This document shows, piece after piece, positions 1-8,215 of a DNA stretch of 64,000 nucleotides. A program made the position numbers and the translations under genes. Positions within the stretch are counted from its first letter, which is position 1. The number at the start of each line of letters is the position of its first letter. A model generated the notes under the pieces. The model was not told where the DNA came from and ran no database searches. It saw nothing but the letters and a program-made list of their open reading frames with translations. The DNA comes from Christensenella sp964438705 (GTDB taxonomy: Bacteria > Bacillota > Clostridia > Christensenellales > Christensenellaceae). Where the stretch lies: NCBI GenBank assembly GCA_964438705.1, contig CAYTKQ010000007.1, positions 1-64,000 on the forward strand, written 5' to 3'.

Positions 1-56
1 ACCTCATTCCCATGAACGAGCAGGCGCTCGAGATGGGCGCACAGGCCGCGAAATAA
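1..56 (+). CDS. C-terminal end of an unidentified protein (partial)
   Basis: An open frame enters from the left edge and ends at TAA (54-56). Only the last 17 residues are visible (ending MGAQAAK), too few to assign a family. It is followed by a plus-strand terminator hairpin at 101-136, which supports a real gene end. The downstream gene (dut) lies on the opposite strand, so the two converge. Confidence 0.5.
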   Translation, partial: LIPMNEQALEMGAQAAK

Positions 57-82
57 AAAGACCGCCGCGTGAGGCGACGGTC
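54..82 (-). terminator. Rho-independent terminator for the PBP1A-dut unit
   Basis: Read on the minus strand, a GC-rich stem of about 8 bp (arms 73-82 and 60-68, one G-U pair) is followed by a T-rich run at 54-59. It lies about 60 bp beyond the dut stop codon and interleaves with the opposite-strand terminator at 101-136. Confidence 0.6.
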
Positions 83-100
83 ATAAAAAGTTGATTTTGA

Positions 101-136
101 AACGGTGCGGCGGGTTTCCCGCCCTGCCGTTTTTTT
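101..136 (+). terminator. Rho-independent terminator for the left-edge gene
   Basis: A hairpin with arms 101-114 and 118-131 (two wobble pairs, one mismatch, TTT loop) runs into T7 on the plus strand at 130-136. It lies 45 bp after the stop codon of the partial left-edge gene. Confidence 0.65.
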
Positions 137-140
137 ATGC

Positions 141-587
141 TCAAGTGCGGCCGGTGGAGCCAAAACCGCCCGCGCCGCGCTCTGTTTCTACGAGCTCCGA
201 CGCTTCGCGAAAGGCGACCTGCAATACGGGAGTGATGACGAGCTGCGCGATCCGTTCTCCCGGAATGATCGTTTGCGGCGCGTCGGAATGGTTGTGCAGG
301 GCGACCATGCATTCCCCGCGGTAATCACTGTCGATTACGCCGACCTTGTTGGCGGGCGCGAGGCCGCGCTTCATGGCAAGGCCGCTGCGCGCGTAAACCA
401 GCCCCGCATATCCGGCGGGGATTTCCATTGCAATGCCCGTATGGATCAGCTGCGTCTCTCCGGGCAGGATCACAACCGCCTCATCGAGGCACGCATACAG
501 ATCCGCGCCCGCGGAATATTCCGAGCCGTAGGTGGGGATCACGGCTTTGTCGTCGAGCTTCTTGATGTTGATTTCCGGTCGTTGCAT
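141..587 (-). CDS. dut: dUTP diphosphatase (dUTPase)
   Basis: This trimeric-type dUTPase hydrolyses dUTP to dUMP and diphosphate, keeping uracil out of DNA and supplying dUMP for dTMP synthesis. The 148-residue length is normal. The family motifs are in order: AGADL (26-30), YARSGLA (65-71), GVIDSDYRGE (83-92) and the C-terminal P-loop-like RGAGGFGSTG (137-146). The ATG at 587 was chosen over an in-frame start 48 bp upstream because a strong AGGAAGGAAAG ribosome site sits directly before it, and because the upstream start would overlap the preceding gene. It follows the PBP1A gene by 22 bp on the same strand and is probably co-transcribed with it. Confidence 0.95.
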   Translation of the reverse strand: MQRPEINIKKLDDKAVIPTYGSEYSAGADLYACLDEAVVILPGETQLIHTGIAMEIPAGYAGLVYARSGLAMKRGLAPANKVGVIDSDYRGECMVALHNHSDAPQTIIPGERIAQLVITPVLQVAFREASELVETERGAGGFGSTGRT

Positions 588-609
588 CGTCTTTCCTTCC
601 TGATGTTGA

Positions 610-3537
610 TTATTCCGTCGGCTCAACCGGGTCAATTATCGGCGGGGGAGTCGGATTTGGAGCCGGGCTTGGATTGGGCGACGGTATTGGATTCGTCGGG
701 GTCGGCGGGATGACCAGATGATCCAGATTGCATGACTCCGTTGGAATCGAATATTCTTTGCCGTCAGCACCCGTAAAGGACCCGCCGGAGCTGGAACCCC
801 AGTTTTCATAGGGAGAACCCTTGGCAAAGCTGCGCGTTGTTTTTGAAGCATACTTTGCGCTCGCCTCCGGGCATTTGCCCTCCACAAACAGCAGGCCAGA
901 TTCGCCGCAAATCTTCACATCCTCGCTGCTCGAAGAAATGCACACGTCGCAGTCCTGATTCAAAAGCGGACTGTCTGAAGGCATCAGCGCGGTCACGCGC
1001 ACGCACGCGCCGGAAGAAGGCTTTTTACTCGAATACTTACACACGGTAAATTCCTCGATGCCGTAGTCGGCGAACGAACCCTCCATGATGACCTTATCAT
1101 CCAACGTCTCATGGATTTTCTGCATATAGGCCTTCCACAGCGGCGCGGTCACAGAGCTGGCTGCTGTGCGTGAGGGCAGGGTGATGTTATAGTCGTCATT
1201 TCCGAGCCACAATGTCGAGGTATAGTAGGGTGTATAACCCGCGAAAAACATGCCGCGGTTGTCGTCGTTTGTTCCGGTTTTTCCGGCGGTGGTCATGCCG
1301 TCAAGACGCGCGTTTGCGCCTGTCCCGCTCCGAACCGCCTCTGTGAGTGCATCGGTCAGCATGAAGCAGGTGGCCGGTGAAAATGCTTCATGCTCCTCGC
1401 GGTCCTGTTCCGCGTCGATCACGACATTGTTTTTGGCGTCCAGCACCTTGGTGAAGGAGATCGGCTGCTTATATTCCCCGCCGCGGGCGATGGTGGCATA
1501 CCCGCCCGCCATTTCGATGGGCGTGAGGTTTGCCACGCCGAGGCCGAGGCCGGAGCCGGTCTTCATATTGACGCCCGTCGTGGGATTCACGAGACTATCC
1601 TGCGATACGCCCAGCTTATAGAGATATTCCTCTGAATTATCAAGACCCACATAATTCATGATCGTTTGGGCCGCGGCAATGTTGCGGGACCATACGATCG
1701 CATCCTTGATGGTGATAGGCTCGTTTGGGCCGGTGGGCCGTGGGAAAGAAGGCTTGCCGTCCTTCAGCCAGCCGTTGATGGGCTGCTGGATGTTGGGAAC
1801 ATAGGAGCCAAGTCCATATCCCAGCTCGAACGCCGGCCCATAGACGGACAGCGGCTTGATGGAGGAGCCCACCATCAGCTGCCCCTGATACGCGCGGTTC
1901 AGTGTTTTCATGGTGTCGGGCGTGGTGCGCGAGCCGATGATCGCCTTCAGCTGCCCCGTTGAGTTTTCAATCACCACGGCAGAAGCCTGCGGCTGAATGG
2001 TCTCGATGGTGTTCCCGTCCGCATCTTTTTCGACCTTTGTATCCATATTCGGATACCGGTCCCAGTTTGCAAGCGTATCCTGTACGGTTCGCTGGATTTC
2101 GGGATTGACAGTCGCATAGATCTTGTAGCCGCCCGTTTGCAGCTCACGGTCTACCCTGCTGCGGTTGACCTTCGTATCCTCAAGCCCTTCCTTCTCAAGG
2201 AAGAAGGACTGCACGTCATAGATCAGATATTCCACAAAATGCGGAAATTCATAGAGGGAACGCACGGGGGACTGCTCGGGAATGTTCATCTCGGCCTTCC
2301 AAGTGTCGAGATATCCTTCGCGCAGCACTTTTTTTGCGCCCTCCTTCAGCTTCCAGTTGCCGTCGGCGTCCTGTTCGATGCATTCGTCCGCAAGGTATAC
2401 CTGAAGGGGCGTCATCACCTCGTCGTACTGCTCCTTTGTGATGTCGCCGTTCCAGTACATGCGTTCCGCGTCGATGTTCATGCGGTTGATGAGATCGGGC
2501 AGATACTCTGTTCTGGTGTAGGTCGCGCGGCGCGGATTATAGCGCGACGGATTTTGCGTGATGGAGGCGATGCAGATCATCTCCTTGAGCGTGAGCTGTG
2601 AAAGCTCCTTGTTGAAATAATCCTTCGCGGCGGCCTTGACACCGTAAACGGTGCCGCCCAGAGGGATCGCGTTCAAATAAGCTTCGAGAATTTCGTCTTT
2701 GCTGTAGGTGTTTTCAAGCTCCATTGCAAGATAGGCCTCCTGCAGCTTGCGCTTATAGGAACGTTCGCTCGTCAGCAGTTCATTTTTCACGAGCTGCTGA
2801 GTGATGGTGCTGCCGCCTTCGGATTTCCCCTCCGACATATTGGAAACGAACGCGCCCATCAGGCGGCGAAAATCGACGCCGGTATGCGTTCTGAAACGGA
2901 TATCCTCCAAGTCGATCACCGCGTCTTGCAGCCCCTTTGGAATTTCTTCGAGCTTTGCCCATTCGCGGTTTTCGAGGCCGGTATACGTTGCGAGCTCAGT
3001 GCCGTCCGCATAATAGATTTTGGAATTTTCATTCTGATTTTCGATTTTGCTCACATCGAGCTCGGGGGTCGTCCCAAGATAGGCGTTTGCAACGCCGAAC
3101 AGGGAACCAAAGGCGATCGCGATCACCACGAAGATTGCGACAAACGCTGTTTTAATAGTCGTCAAGATCACGCCGAGCGCAAAGTTTGGCTTTTTATCGC
3201 GCGGCTTGAAAATGGAACGCCTGCCCACGACGGGGATTTCCTGCGTCATTTCCTTTTGGGGAACCGGCTTTTTGCCCGTTATATTCAAAGGCTTTTTGGA
3301 CGCGCCGGATGAAAACTGCTTTGTCATATCGTCTGAAAAGACAACGGTTTCCTCTGTGGGGGAATCCTGAGCAAGTTTTTTCGAAGAACCCGCAGCGGAT
3401 GCGTTTTTTTGCGTCGGTTTTTTGAGCGGAGCAGAGGGCTTGCCGGACTGCGTCTCTTTTTCGTCCACCAAAAATGTTTTTTTGATTTTTTCACCGGTGT
3501 TTTTTATCGTATCCCTGATATCTTTTTTGGGAGCCAT
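610..3537 (-). CDS. Class A penicillin-binding protein (PBP1A-type transglycosylase/transpeptidase)
   Basis: This bifunctional enzyme polymerises lipid II and cross-links peptidoglycan outside the membrane. The 975-residue chain has a long Lys/Ser-rich cytoplasmic tail (1-118), one membrane helix (about 120-148), a GT51 transglycosylase domain with the ED..F..H.G motif at 211-220 and GGSTITQQL at 241-249, then a transpeptidase domain with SSIK (catalytic Ser558), SRN (617-619) and KTGT (753-756). The C-terminal tail is Pro-rich (PTPTNPIP, PNPSP). All catalytic motifs are intact. The ATG at 3537 follows GGAGGTAACGAATCA; the longer in-frame start lacks a comparable site. The gene lies directly upstream of dut. 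Confidence 0.95.
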   Translation of the reverse strand: MAPKKDIRDTIKNTGEKIKKTFLVDEKETQSGKPSAPLKKPTQKNASAAGSSKKLAQDSPTEETVVFSDDMTKQFSSGASKKPLNITGKKPVPQKEMTQEIPVVGRRSIFKPRDKKPNFALGVILTTIKTAFVAIFVVIAIAFGSLFGVANAYLGTTPELDVSKIENQNENSKIYYADGTELATYTGLENREWAKLEEIPKGLQDAVIDLEDIRFRTHTGVDFRRLMGAFVSNMSEGKSEGGSTITQQLVKNELLTSERSYKRKLQEAYLAMELENTYSKDEILEAYLNAIPLGGTVYGVKAAAKDYFNKELSQLTLKEMICIASITQNPSRYNPRRATYTRTEYLPDLINRMNIDAERMYWNGDITKEQYDEVMTPLQVYLADECIEQDADGNWKLKEGAKKVLREGYLDTWKAEMNIPEQSPVRSLYEFPHFVEYLIYDVQSFFLEKEGLEDTKVNRSRVDRELQTGGYKIYATVNPEIQRTVQDTLANWDRYPNMDTKVEKDADGNTIETIQPQASAVVIENSTGQLKAIIGSRTTPDTMKTLNRAYQGQLMVGSSIKPLSVYGPAFELGYGLGSYVPNIQQPINGWLKDGKPSFPRPTGPNEPITIKDAIVWSRNIAAAQTIMNYVGLDNSEEYLYKLGVSQDSLVNPTTGVNMKTGSGLGLGVANLTPIEMAGGYATIARGGEYKQPISFTKVLDAKNNVVIDAEQDREEHEAFSPATCFMLTDALTEAVRSGTGANARLDGMTTAGKTGTNDDNRGMFFAGYTPYYTSTLWLGNDDYNITLPSRTAASSVTAPLWKAYMQKIHETLDDKVIMEGSFADYGIEEFTVCKYSSKKPSSGACVRVTALMPSDSPLLNQDCDVCISSSSEDVKICGESGLLFVEGKCPEASAKYASKTTRSFAKGSPYENWGSSSGGSFTGADGKEYSIPTESCNLDHLVIPPTPTNPIPSPNPSPAPNPTPPPIIDPVEPTE

Positions 3538-3652
3538 TGATTCGTTACCTCCAGCGTATGGAAATCCATGCATATATAGAAACATTCTAGCATAAATTCG
3601 ATGCCAATTGTATTTTTTTCACAAATTATTTACAGATGAAAGAGACGCGGCG

Positions 3653-3681
3653 TTTACAACAAAGGCAAGTTATGTTACTAT
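3653..3681 (+). promoter_or_regulatory. Sigma-A-type promoter for the yebC-family gene
   Basis: TTTACA (3653-3658) and TACTAT (3676-3681) are separated by exactly 17 bp, in an AT-rich intergenic stretch 61 bp upstream of the start codon. Confidence 0.65.
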
Positions 3682-3741
3682 CATTAGGGTAATAACGGGG
3701 CTTGGCCCTGTTCGTGAGATTATACTTTTGAGGTGAAACAG

Positions 3742-4482
3742 ATGTCCGGACATTCGAAATGGTCAACGATCAAAAACAAGAAGGGAAAGGCAGACGCCGC
3801 GCGCGGCAAGGTCTTTACGAAAATTGGCAGGGAAATTGCGGTGGCTGTCAAGCTTGGCGGGGCAGACCCGGGAATGAATTCGCGTTTGCGCGACGTGATC
3901 GCAAAGGCAAAGGCAAACAATATGCCCAACGACAACATCACACGTTCCATCAAAAAGGCATCGGGTGAGCTTGGGGATATCAATTACGAAGAGCTCACAT
4001 ATGAAGGCTATGGCATCGGCGGCGTGGCGGTGATCGTGGAGACGATGACGGACAACAAAAACCGCACCGTGGGAGAGGTTCGTCACGCGTTCGACAAATT
4101 TGGCGGTTCGCTTGGTACGAATGGCAGTGTGGCGTTTCTGTTCGATAAAAAGGGCGTGATCGTGATCGACGCGGCGGCAGGCGACGAGGAAGCGGTGATG
4201 GAGGCGGCGCTCGAGGCGGGCGCGGAGGATTTTGCGGCGGAGGACGGCGCATATGAGATCACGACCGCTCCCGAGGATTTTTCATCCGTGCGCGAAGCGC
4301 TTGAAGCGGCGGGCTATGATTTCCTTTCTGCGGAGCTTGATATGGTGCCGCAGACGACCACTGCGCTCAGCGAAGAGCAGCAGATCAAGTTCGAAAAGAT
4401 GCTGGATATGCTCGAGGACAACGACGACGTGCAAAACGTGTATCATAATGCGGATGTGCCCGACGAAGAACAAGGTGAATGA
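3742..4482 (+). CDS. YebC/PmpR family regulatory protein
   Basis: The 246-residue product begins MSGHSKWSTIKNKKG, the hallmark N terminus of the YebC/PmpR (TACO1-like) family, and the whole length matches. Members act as DNA-binding regulators or, in the TACO1/YebC2 branch, as factors that relieve ribosome stalling; sequence alone does not separate the two. The ATG at 3742 is preceded by AGGTGAAAC, and a promoter lies at 3653-3681. The 3' end is unusual: the last codons fall inside the first copy of a 147-bp tandem repeat, and copy 1 reads CAA where copies 2 and 3 read a stop codon, so the protein gains three residues (QGE). Confidence 0.92.
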   Translation: MSGHSKWSTIKNKKGKADAARGKVFTKIGREIAVAVKLGGADPGMNSRLRDVIAKAKANNMPNDNITRSIKKASGELGDINYEELTYEGYGIGGVAVIVETMTDNKNRTVGEVRHAFDKFGGSLGTNGSVAFLFDKKGVIVIDAAAGDEEAVMEAALEAGAEDFAAEDGAYEITTAPEDFSSVREALEAAGYDFLSAELDMVPQTTTALSEEQQIKFEKMLDMLEDNDDVQNVYHNADVPDEEQGE

Positions 4483-4768
4483 CGCTGAAAGCGTCAGAGG
4501 GGGCGCCTTGGGGTGCGAGTCGCTGGCACGCCCCATGCAAGGCTTTCCCAAGAATCAAGTGCGCAGCACGCGGATGATTGGGTGAAAGCTACTGCTGCGG
4601 ACGTGCCCGACGAGGAATAAGGTGAATGACGCTGAAAGCGTCAGAGGGGGCGCCTTGGGGTGCGAGTCGCTGGCACGCCCCATGCAAGGCTTTCCCAAGA
4701 ATCAAGTGCGCAGCACGCGGATGATTGGGTGAAAGCTACTGCTGCGGATGTGCCCGACGAAGAATAGA
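4451..4768 (+). repeat. 147-bp structured tandem repeat (2 copies plus a 24-bp third start) at the yebC 3' end
   Basis: Copies begin at 4451, 4598 and 4745. Copies 1 and 2 differ at only three positions, all in the first 22 bp; the remaining roughly 125 bp are identical. The third copy keeps only the first ~21-24 bp (coding for DVPDEE, then TAG). Each full unit can fold into three hairpins: GACGCT-GAA-AGCGTC; a stem closed by GCCTTG/CAAGGC; and a long stem closed by GCTTTC/GAAAGC with AATCA/TGATT. No T-run follows, so it does not look like a terminator. The pattern fits a duplicated small mobile or RNA-like element, or slipped duplication. Confidence 0.9.
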
Positions 4769-4894
4769 AAGCCGCTTGCAGAGTGGAAAAACAGCTGTAG
4801 TATATGAAGTGATACAGTGGAAATCGATTGCATGATATCAATATTTGACTGTGGTTTGCACGCGGATCGCGGCGCATGCATATCGCTTTTTTAT

Positions 4895-6187
4895 TTAGAT
4901 TTTTTCGGAAGACTTTTCCGCATAAAGCTCGCAACGGTTTCGGCCGTTTTCCTTTGCCCTGTAAAGCGCTTGATCCGCATTCACGATAAAAACACTTTGA
5001 TTTTGTTCGGTTGATCCGGCGGGGATTGCTGAATAGACGCCCTGCGAGACCGTGATAAAGACACCGCCCGGATTGGATTCGTGCGGGATCGCCAGTTGAC
5101 CGACGGCCGTGGAAATGCGCTCGGCGACCATCAGAGCCGCTTCCGCGTCTGTGCCGGGCAGCAGAAGGAAAAATTCCTCTCCGCCGTAGCGAAAGGCAAA
5201 ATCGTGCCTTCCGCGCAGCACGGAAAGAAGCGTGGAGGCAATTTGACGGATCACCTCGTCGCCCATATTATGCCCGTAGTGGTCGTTGTAATTCTTAAAA
5301 TAGTCGATATCCAGCATGATCGAGGATAACGTCGTTTGGTTTTGATATGCTTCGGAGACGAGCTTCGGAAGCTTTGCCTCGAGGAATCTCCGGTTGTAGA
5401 GCGAGGTCATGGGGTCTGTGTTTGCTTCCACGCTGCTTCGTTTGCTTTTGATCACATACAGGATCAGATAAATGACGGATAAAGCGACGCTTGGAAGCAA
5501 AAAGATCAGCAAGAGAGCCTGCTGGACCTCGACCGTATAGGCTTTGTAATTTTCGTAATAGATGTCGGCGCCAAGCAGCCCGACATAGTTTCCCTCTACG
5601 GTATAAATCGGCACGAAGCCCGTGATGGAATCGCCATACTCGTCCACGATGAGCTGGTAACCGCTTTGCGCATTCTCATAAAGAGAAAGCGCTTCTTCCG
5701 GAAAGACGGAATAGCGGTGGATGTCGTCGTAATATCCCTGTGTATGATCTACCGTTACCTGCTGATTTTCGTTGATGATCACATCTGTGAGCCACAGAAG
5801 ATCGAGCGGCGTTCCGCTCTGTACGCCAAAATATTCCGCAGTATCGTCTGTGACGCTGTACTTGATTTCATCGGGTTCGAGCTTGATCATGATGTAGGCA
5901 TATTTAAAGTCACCGCTGAAATCTGAATACAAAAACATGTTGCTGAATCGTTTGTTGACGGAGTTGTTCAAGGCTTCTTCAAACGTGAGGGATTTCATTT
6001 CGGCGACCTCCGCGTCTGTGACCGAGAAATTGCTCGCCGCGATCTTGGCGATGTCGAGCGCCTTGGTGCCAAGCATGGCGGAATATTCCTGCGTCATGGA
6101 GGCGGTGAGGCCGTTGATTGTGACGACGCCCAAAATGACATACAGGACAACAAATATGATCAGCAGATATGCGGAGTTCTTTTTCAT
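4895..6187 (-). CDS. Membrane-anchored diguanylate cyclase (GGDEF)
   Basis: The protein is predicted to make cyclic di-GMP from two GTP in response to an external signal. The 430 residues contain a membrane helix (about 7-28), an extracellular sensor region of about 190 residues resembling a Cache-type fold, a second helix (about 222-246) and a C-terminal GGDEF domain. The active-site loop reads GGEEF, a functional variant. The RxxD inhibitory site upstream reads GRHD, so product feedback may be weakened. No EAL or HD-GYP domain is fused, and no c-di-GMP riboswitch was recognised in the window. It is transcribed alone, 49 bp downstream of the short-chain dehydrogenase gene on the same strand. 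Confidence 0.9.
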   Translation of the reverse strand: MKKNSAYLLIIFVVLYVILGVVTINGLTASMTQEYSAMLGTKALDIAKIAASNFSVTDAEVAEMKSLTFEEALNNSVNKRFSNMFLYSDFSGDFKYAYIMIKLEPDEIKYSVTDDTAEYFGVQSGTPLDLLWLTDVIINENQQVTVDHTQGYYDDIHRYSVFPEEALSLYENAQSGYQLIVDEYGDSITGFVPIYTVEGNYVGLLGADIYYENYKAYTVEVQQALLLIFLLPSVALSVIYLILYVIKSKRSSVEANTDPMTSLYNRRFLEAKLPKLVSEAYQNQTTLSSIMLDIDYFKNYNDHYGHNMGDEVIRQIASTLLSVLRGRHDFAFRYGGEEFFLLLPGTDAEAALMVAERISTAVGQLAIPHESNPGGVFITVSQGVYSAIPAGSTEQNQSVFIVNADQALYRAKENGRNRCELYAEKSSEKI

Positions 6188-6236
6188 TTCATACCCTTAA
6201 AATATAGTCTTACAGATGACGGCGGAATGAGCCCGA

Positions 6237-6983
6237 TTATGTCCTTCTGCTTTTTTGAATCATGTAGGTGGCTTTTTCAACCAGAAAATCGGGGAGAAGT
6301 TTTGCAAAAAATCTGGCCCCTTTCATAATTGCGCCCGGCACGATCACGGTTTTGCCCGCAAACATCTTTTTCACGGCGTATTGCGCCACATATTCTGCGG
6401 AAAGCCCGCTGAGCGAGAATTCGACTCCGGCGGTTTGGTTGAACGCTGTGCGCACCGGGCCGGGGCACAGCGCGCCGATATATACGCTGCGGCCCGTGCG
6501 ATACAGCTCCTCGCGGATCGCCTGCGTGAGGCGGAGCACATAGGCTTTGGAAGCGTAATAGGATGAAAAAAGCGGACCGGGCATGAACGCGGCGGAGGAC
6601 GCGACATTCAGGATATGGCCGCTGTTTTTTTCGATGAAGTCCTTCAAAAACAGTTTCGTCAGAATATGTACGCTGATGATGTTTAAATCGAGCATGTTGA
6701 GTTCTTTTTGCAGATCCGTTTTGTCGAAGGCGCCAAACACGCCATAGCCTGCGTTGTTGACCAGAACATCGATATCACCGGCCTCGGCGTGAAGCCGAAA
6801 GCATTCCTTTTCGTCGGAAAGATCGGCGGTGATGATGCGCACATCCGTTTTCAGCTCGCTTTTGAGCGCAAGCAGTTTATCTTCGCGTCGTGCACATATG
6901 ATGAGATCATATCCATTTTCACTTAAAATTTTGGCGATTTCCCAACCAATCCCGGAACTTGCACCGGTAATCAAAGCTCTCAT
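6237..6983 (-). CDS. Short-chain dehydrogenase/reductase (SDR)
   Basis: This 248-residue NAD(P)-dependent oxidoreductase has the classical SDR layout: the TGASSGIG nucleotide-binding motif at 7-14, NNAG near residue 78, a Ser near 130 and the YYASK catalytic segment. An Arg at the end of the second strand (CARRE) favours NADP(H). The C-terminal part resembles the DltE/YqjQ group of SDRs, but no substrate can be assigned. It has a good start at the divergent promoter region with the amidase gene, and the diguanylate cyclase gene follows on the same strand. Confidence 0.88.
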   Translation of the reverse strand: MRALITGASSGIGWEIAKILSENGYDLIICARREDKLLALKSELKTDVRIITADLSDEKECFRLHAEAGDIDVLVNNAGYGVFGAFDKTDLQKELNMLDLNIISVHILTKLFLKDFIEKNSGHILNVASSAAFMPGPLFSSYYASKAYVLRLTQAIREELYRTGRSVYIGALCPGPVRTAFNQTAGVEFSLSGLSAEYVAQYAVKKMFAGKTVIVPGAIMKGARFFAKLLPDFLVEKATYMIQKSRRT

Positions 6984-7035
6984 TCTACAGCCCCCGTTGT
7001 TTTCTTGTGCTTTATTATAACATGCTTTGCCGGGA

Positions 7036-7064
7036 TTGTGTATTCCAACAAATATGTTTATAAT
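7036..7064 (+). promoter_or_regulatory. Sigma-A-type promoter for the amidase gene
   Basis: TTGTGT (7036-7041) and a perfect TATAAT (7059-7064) are spaced by 17 bp, ending 35 bp before the ATG. Confidence 0.65.
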
Positions 7065-7099
7065 AATAAACGAATAAAAGATAAGGAAAGCAATATTTG

Positions 7100-8143
7100 A
7101 TGAAAAAGTTTTGGATTTTGATGTTTTGTATCACAGTTTGCCTGTTATGCGCGGGAATTGCGGGGTGCGGCGCACAGACGGCGGCAGAGCAGCCGTCTGC
7201 GTCCCAAACGCAACCCGCCGCGAAAGCATCGGAGCCGGCGCCAACGACGGTACCCACGCCCGAGCCAACACCGCCCCCGACGCCTGACCCGACGCTGAAA
7301 AGCGGAGCGGAAAGCGAAGAGGTGCGAAAGCTACAGGAGCGTTTGGGAGAGCTGGGGTATTTGAAGATCGACGAATACACCACGAAGTATGGCCCCGCAA
7401 CGGCACGCGCGGTCACGCTGTTTCAGAAGCAAAACGGCCTTTTGGCAGACGGCATCGCGGGGGAGGAGACGCTCGTGCGCATCTATGCGGAGGACGCAAA
7501 GGAATGCGCACTGCCCTTATCCGGCGTTAAAATCGGGCTTGACCCGGGGCATCAGGTAAAAGGAAATTCCGCACAGGAGGCTTTTGCGCCGGGGTCGTCT
7601 GTGACGAAAAACAAGGTGACCTCGGGAACGGATGGGAGAAATACGCGGGTGCCCGAATTCAAGGTAAACCTCATTGTGGCACTCAAGCTGCGCGAATTGC
7701 TGGAGCAGAGCGGCGCGGAGGTGGTGATGACCCACAAATCTCCGGACGTGGATATTTCCAATCAGGAGCGCGCGAAGCTGCTCAACGATGCGGACGTCGA
7801 TCTCGCCCTTCGGCTGCATTGCGACGGCGTGGACGATGCTTCGGTACAGGGCGCGATGATGCTCGTGCCTGCTGGGAAATATACGGAAGCGATCAGTGAA
7901 AAGAGCCGCGCGGCGGGCGAGACGATCTTCGCCGCGTTTCTGGAAACGACGGGTGCGAAGGACCGTGGGGTGATCCCGCGGGATGACCAGACGGGTTTCA
8001 ACTGGAGCACCGTGCCCGTATGCAACATTGAAATGGGCTGCCTTTCCAACGGCGAGGAGGAAGCGCTGCTCGTTTCGGGCGACTATCAGCAGAAATGCGC
8101 ACAGGGGCTTTTGGATGGCATCATCGAATACTTCGGCGGGTGA
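7100..8143 (+). CDS. Lipoprotein N-acetylmuramoyl-L-alanine amidase with peptidoglycan-binding domain
   Basis: The enzyme cleaves the bond between MurNAc and L-Ala of the stem peptide. It has a lipoprotein signal peptide (lipobox IAGC, Cys23), a Thr/Pro-rich linker (PTPEPTPPPTPDP), a PG_binding_1 domain (about 70-135) and an Amidase_3 domain. The zinc ligands and catalytic residues of the family are visible: His151 (DPGH), Glu186 (VPEF), His240 (RLHCDG) and Glu311 (NIEMG). The ATG at 7100 has AAGGAAAG nine bases upstream and is preferred over the adjacent TTG. It is monocistronic or weakly linked to the next gene, which has its own promoter. Confidence 0.93.
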   Translation: MKKFWILMFCITVCLLCAGIAGCGAQTAAEQPSASQTQPAAKASEPAPTTVPTPEPTPPPTPDPTLKSGAESEEVRKLQERLGELGYLKIDEYTTKYGPATARAVTLFQKQNGLLADGIAGEETLVRIYAEDAKECALPLSGVKIGLDPGHQVKGNSAQEAFAPGSSVTKNKVTSGTDGRNTRVPEFKVNLIVALKLRELLEQSGAEVVMTHKSPDVDISNQERAKLLNDADVDLALRLHCDGVDDASVQGAMMLVPAGKYTEAISEKSRAAGETIFAAFLETTGAKDRGVIPRDDQTGFNWSTVPVCNIEMGCLSNGEEEALLVSGDYQQKCAQGLLDGIIEYFGG

Positions 8144-8179
8144 GCGGCGTTTGAAAAAACGCGTAAACACGCGGGTTCG

Positions 8180-8208
8180 TTGACACTGTATTTAAAATCA
8201 CTTACAAT
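8180..8208 (+). promoter_or_regulatory. Near-consensus sigma-A promoter for the regulator pair
   Basis: TTGACA (8180-8185) and TACAAT (8203-8208) are separated by 17 bp. Transcription should start near 8215, so the next gene must begin at 8216 or later. The frame's upstream start codons overlap the promoter and are excluded. Confidence 0.8.
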
Positions 8209-8215
8209 TATGGGT

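Noticed and set aside
4451..4768. CRISPR-like direct repeats
   Set aside because: The repeats are 147 bp with identical cores and no variable spacers, so they are tandem duplications.
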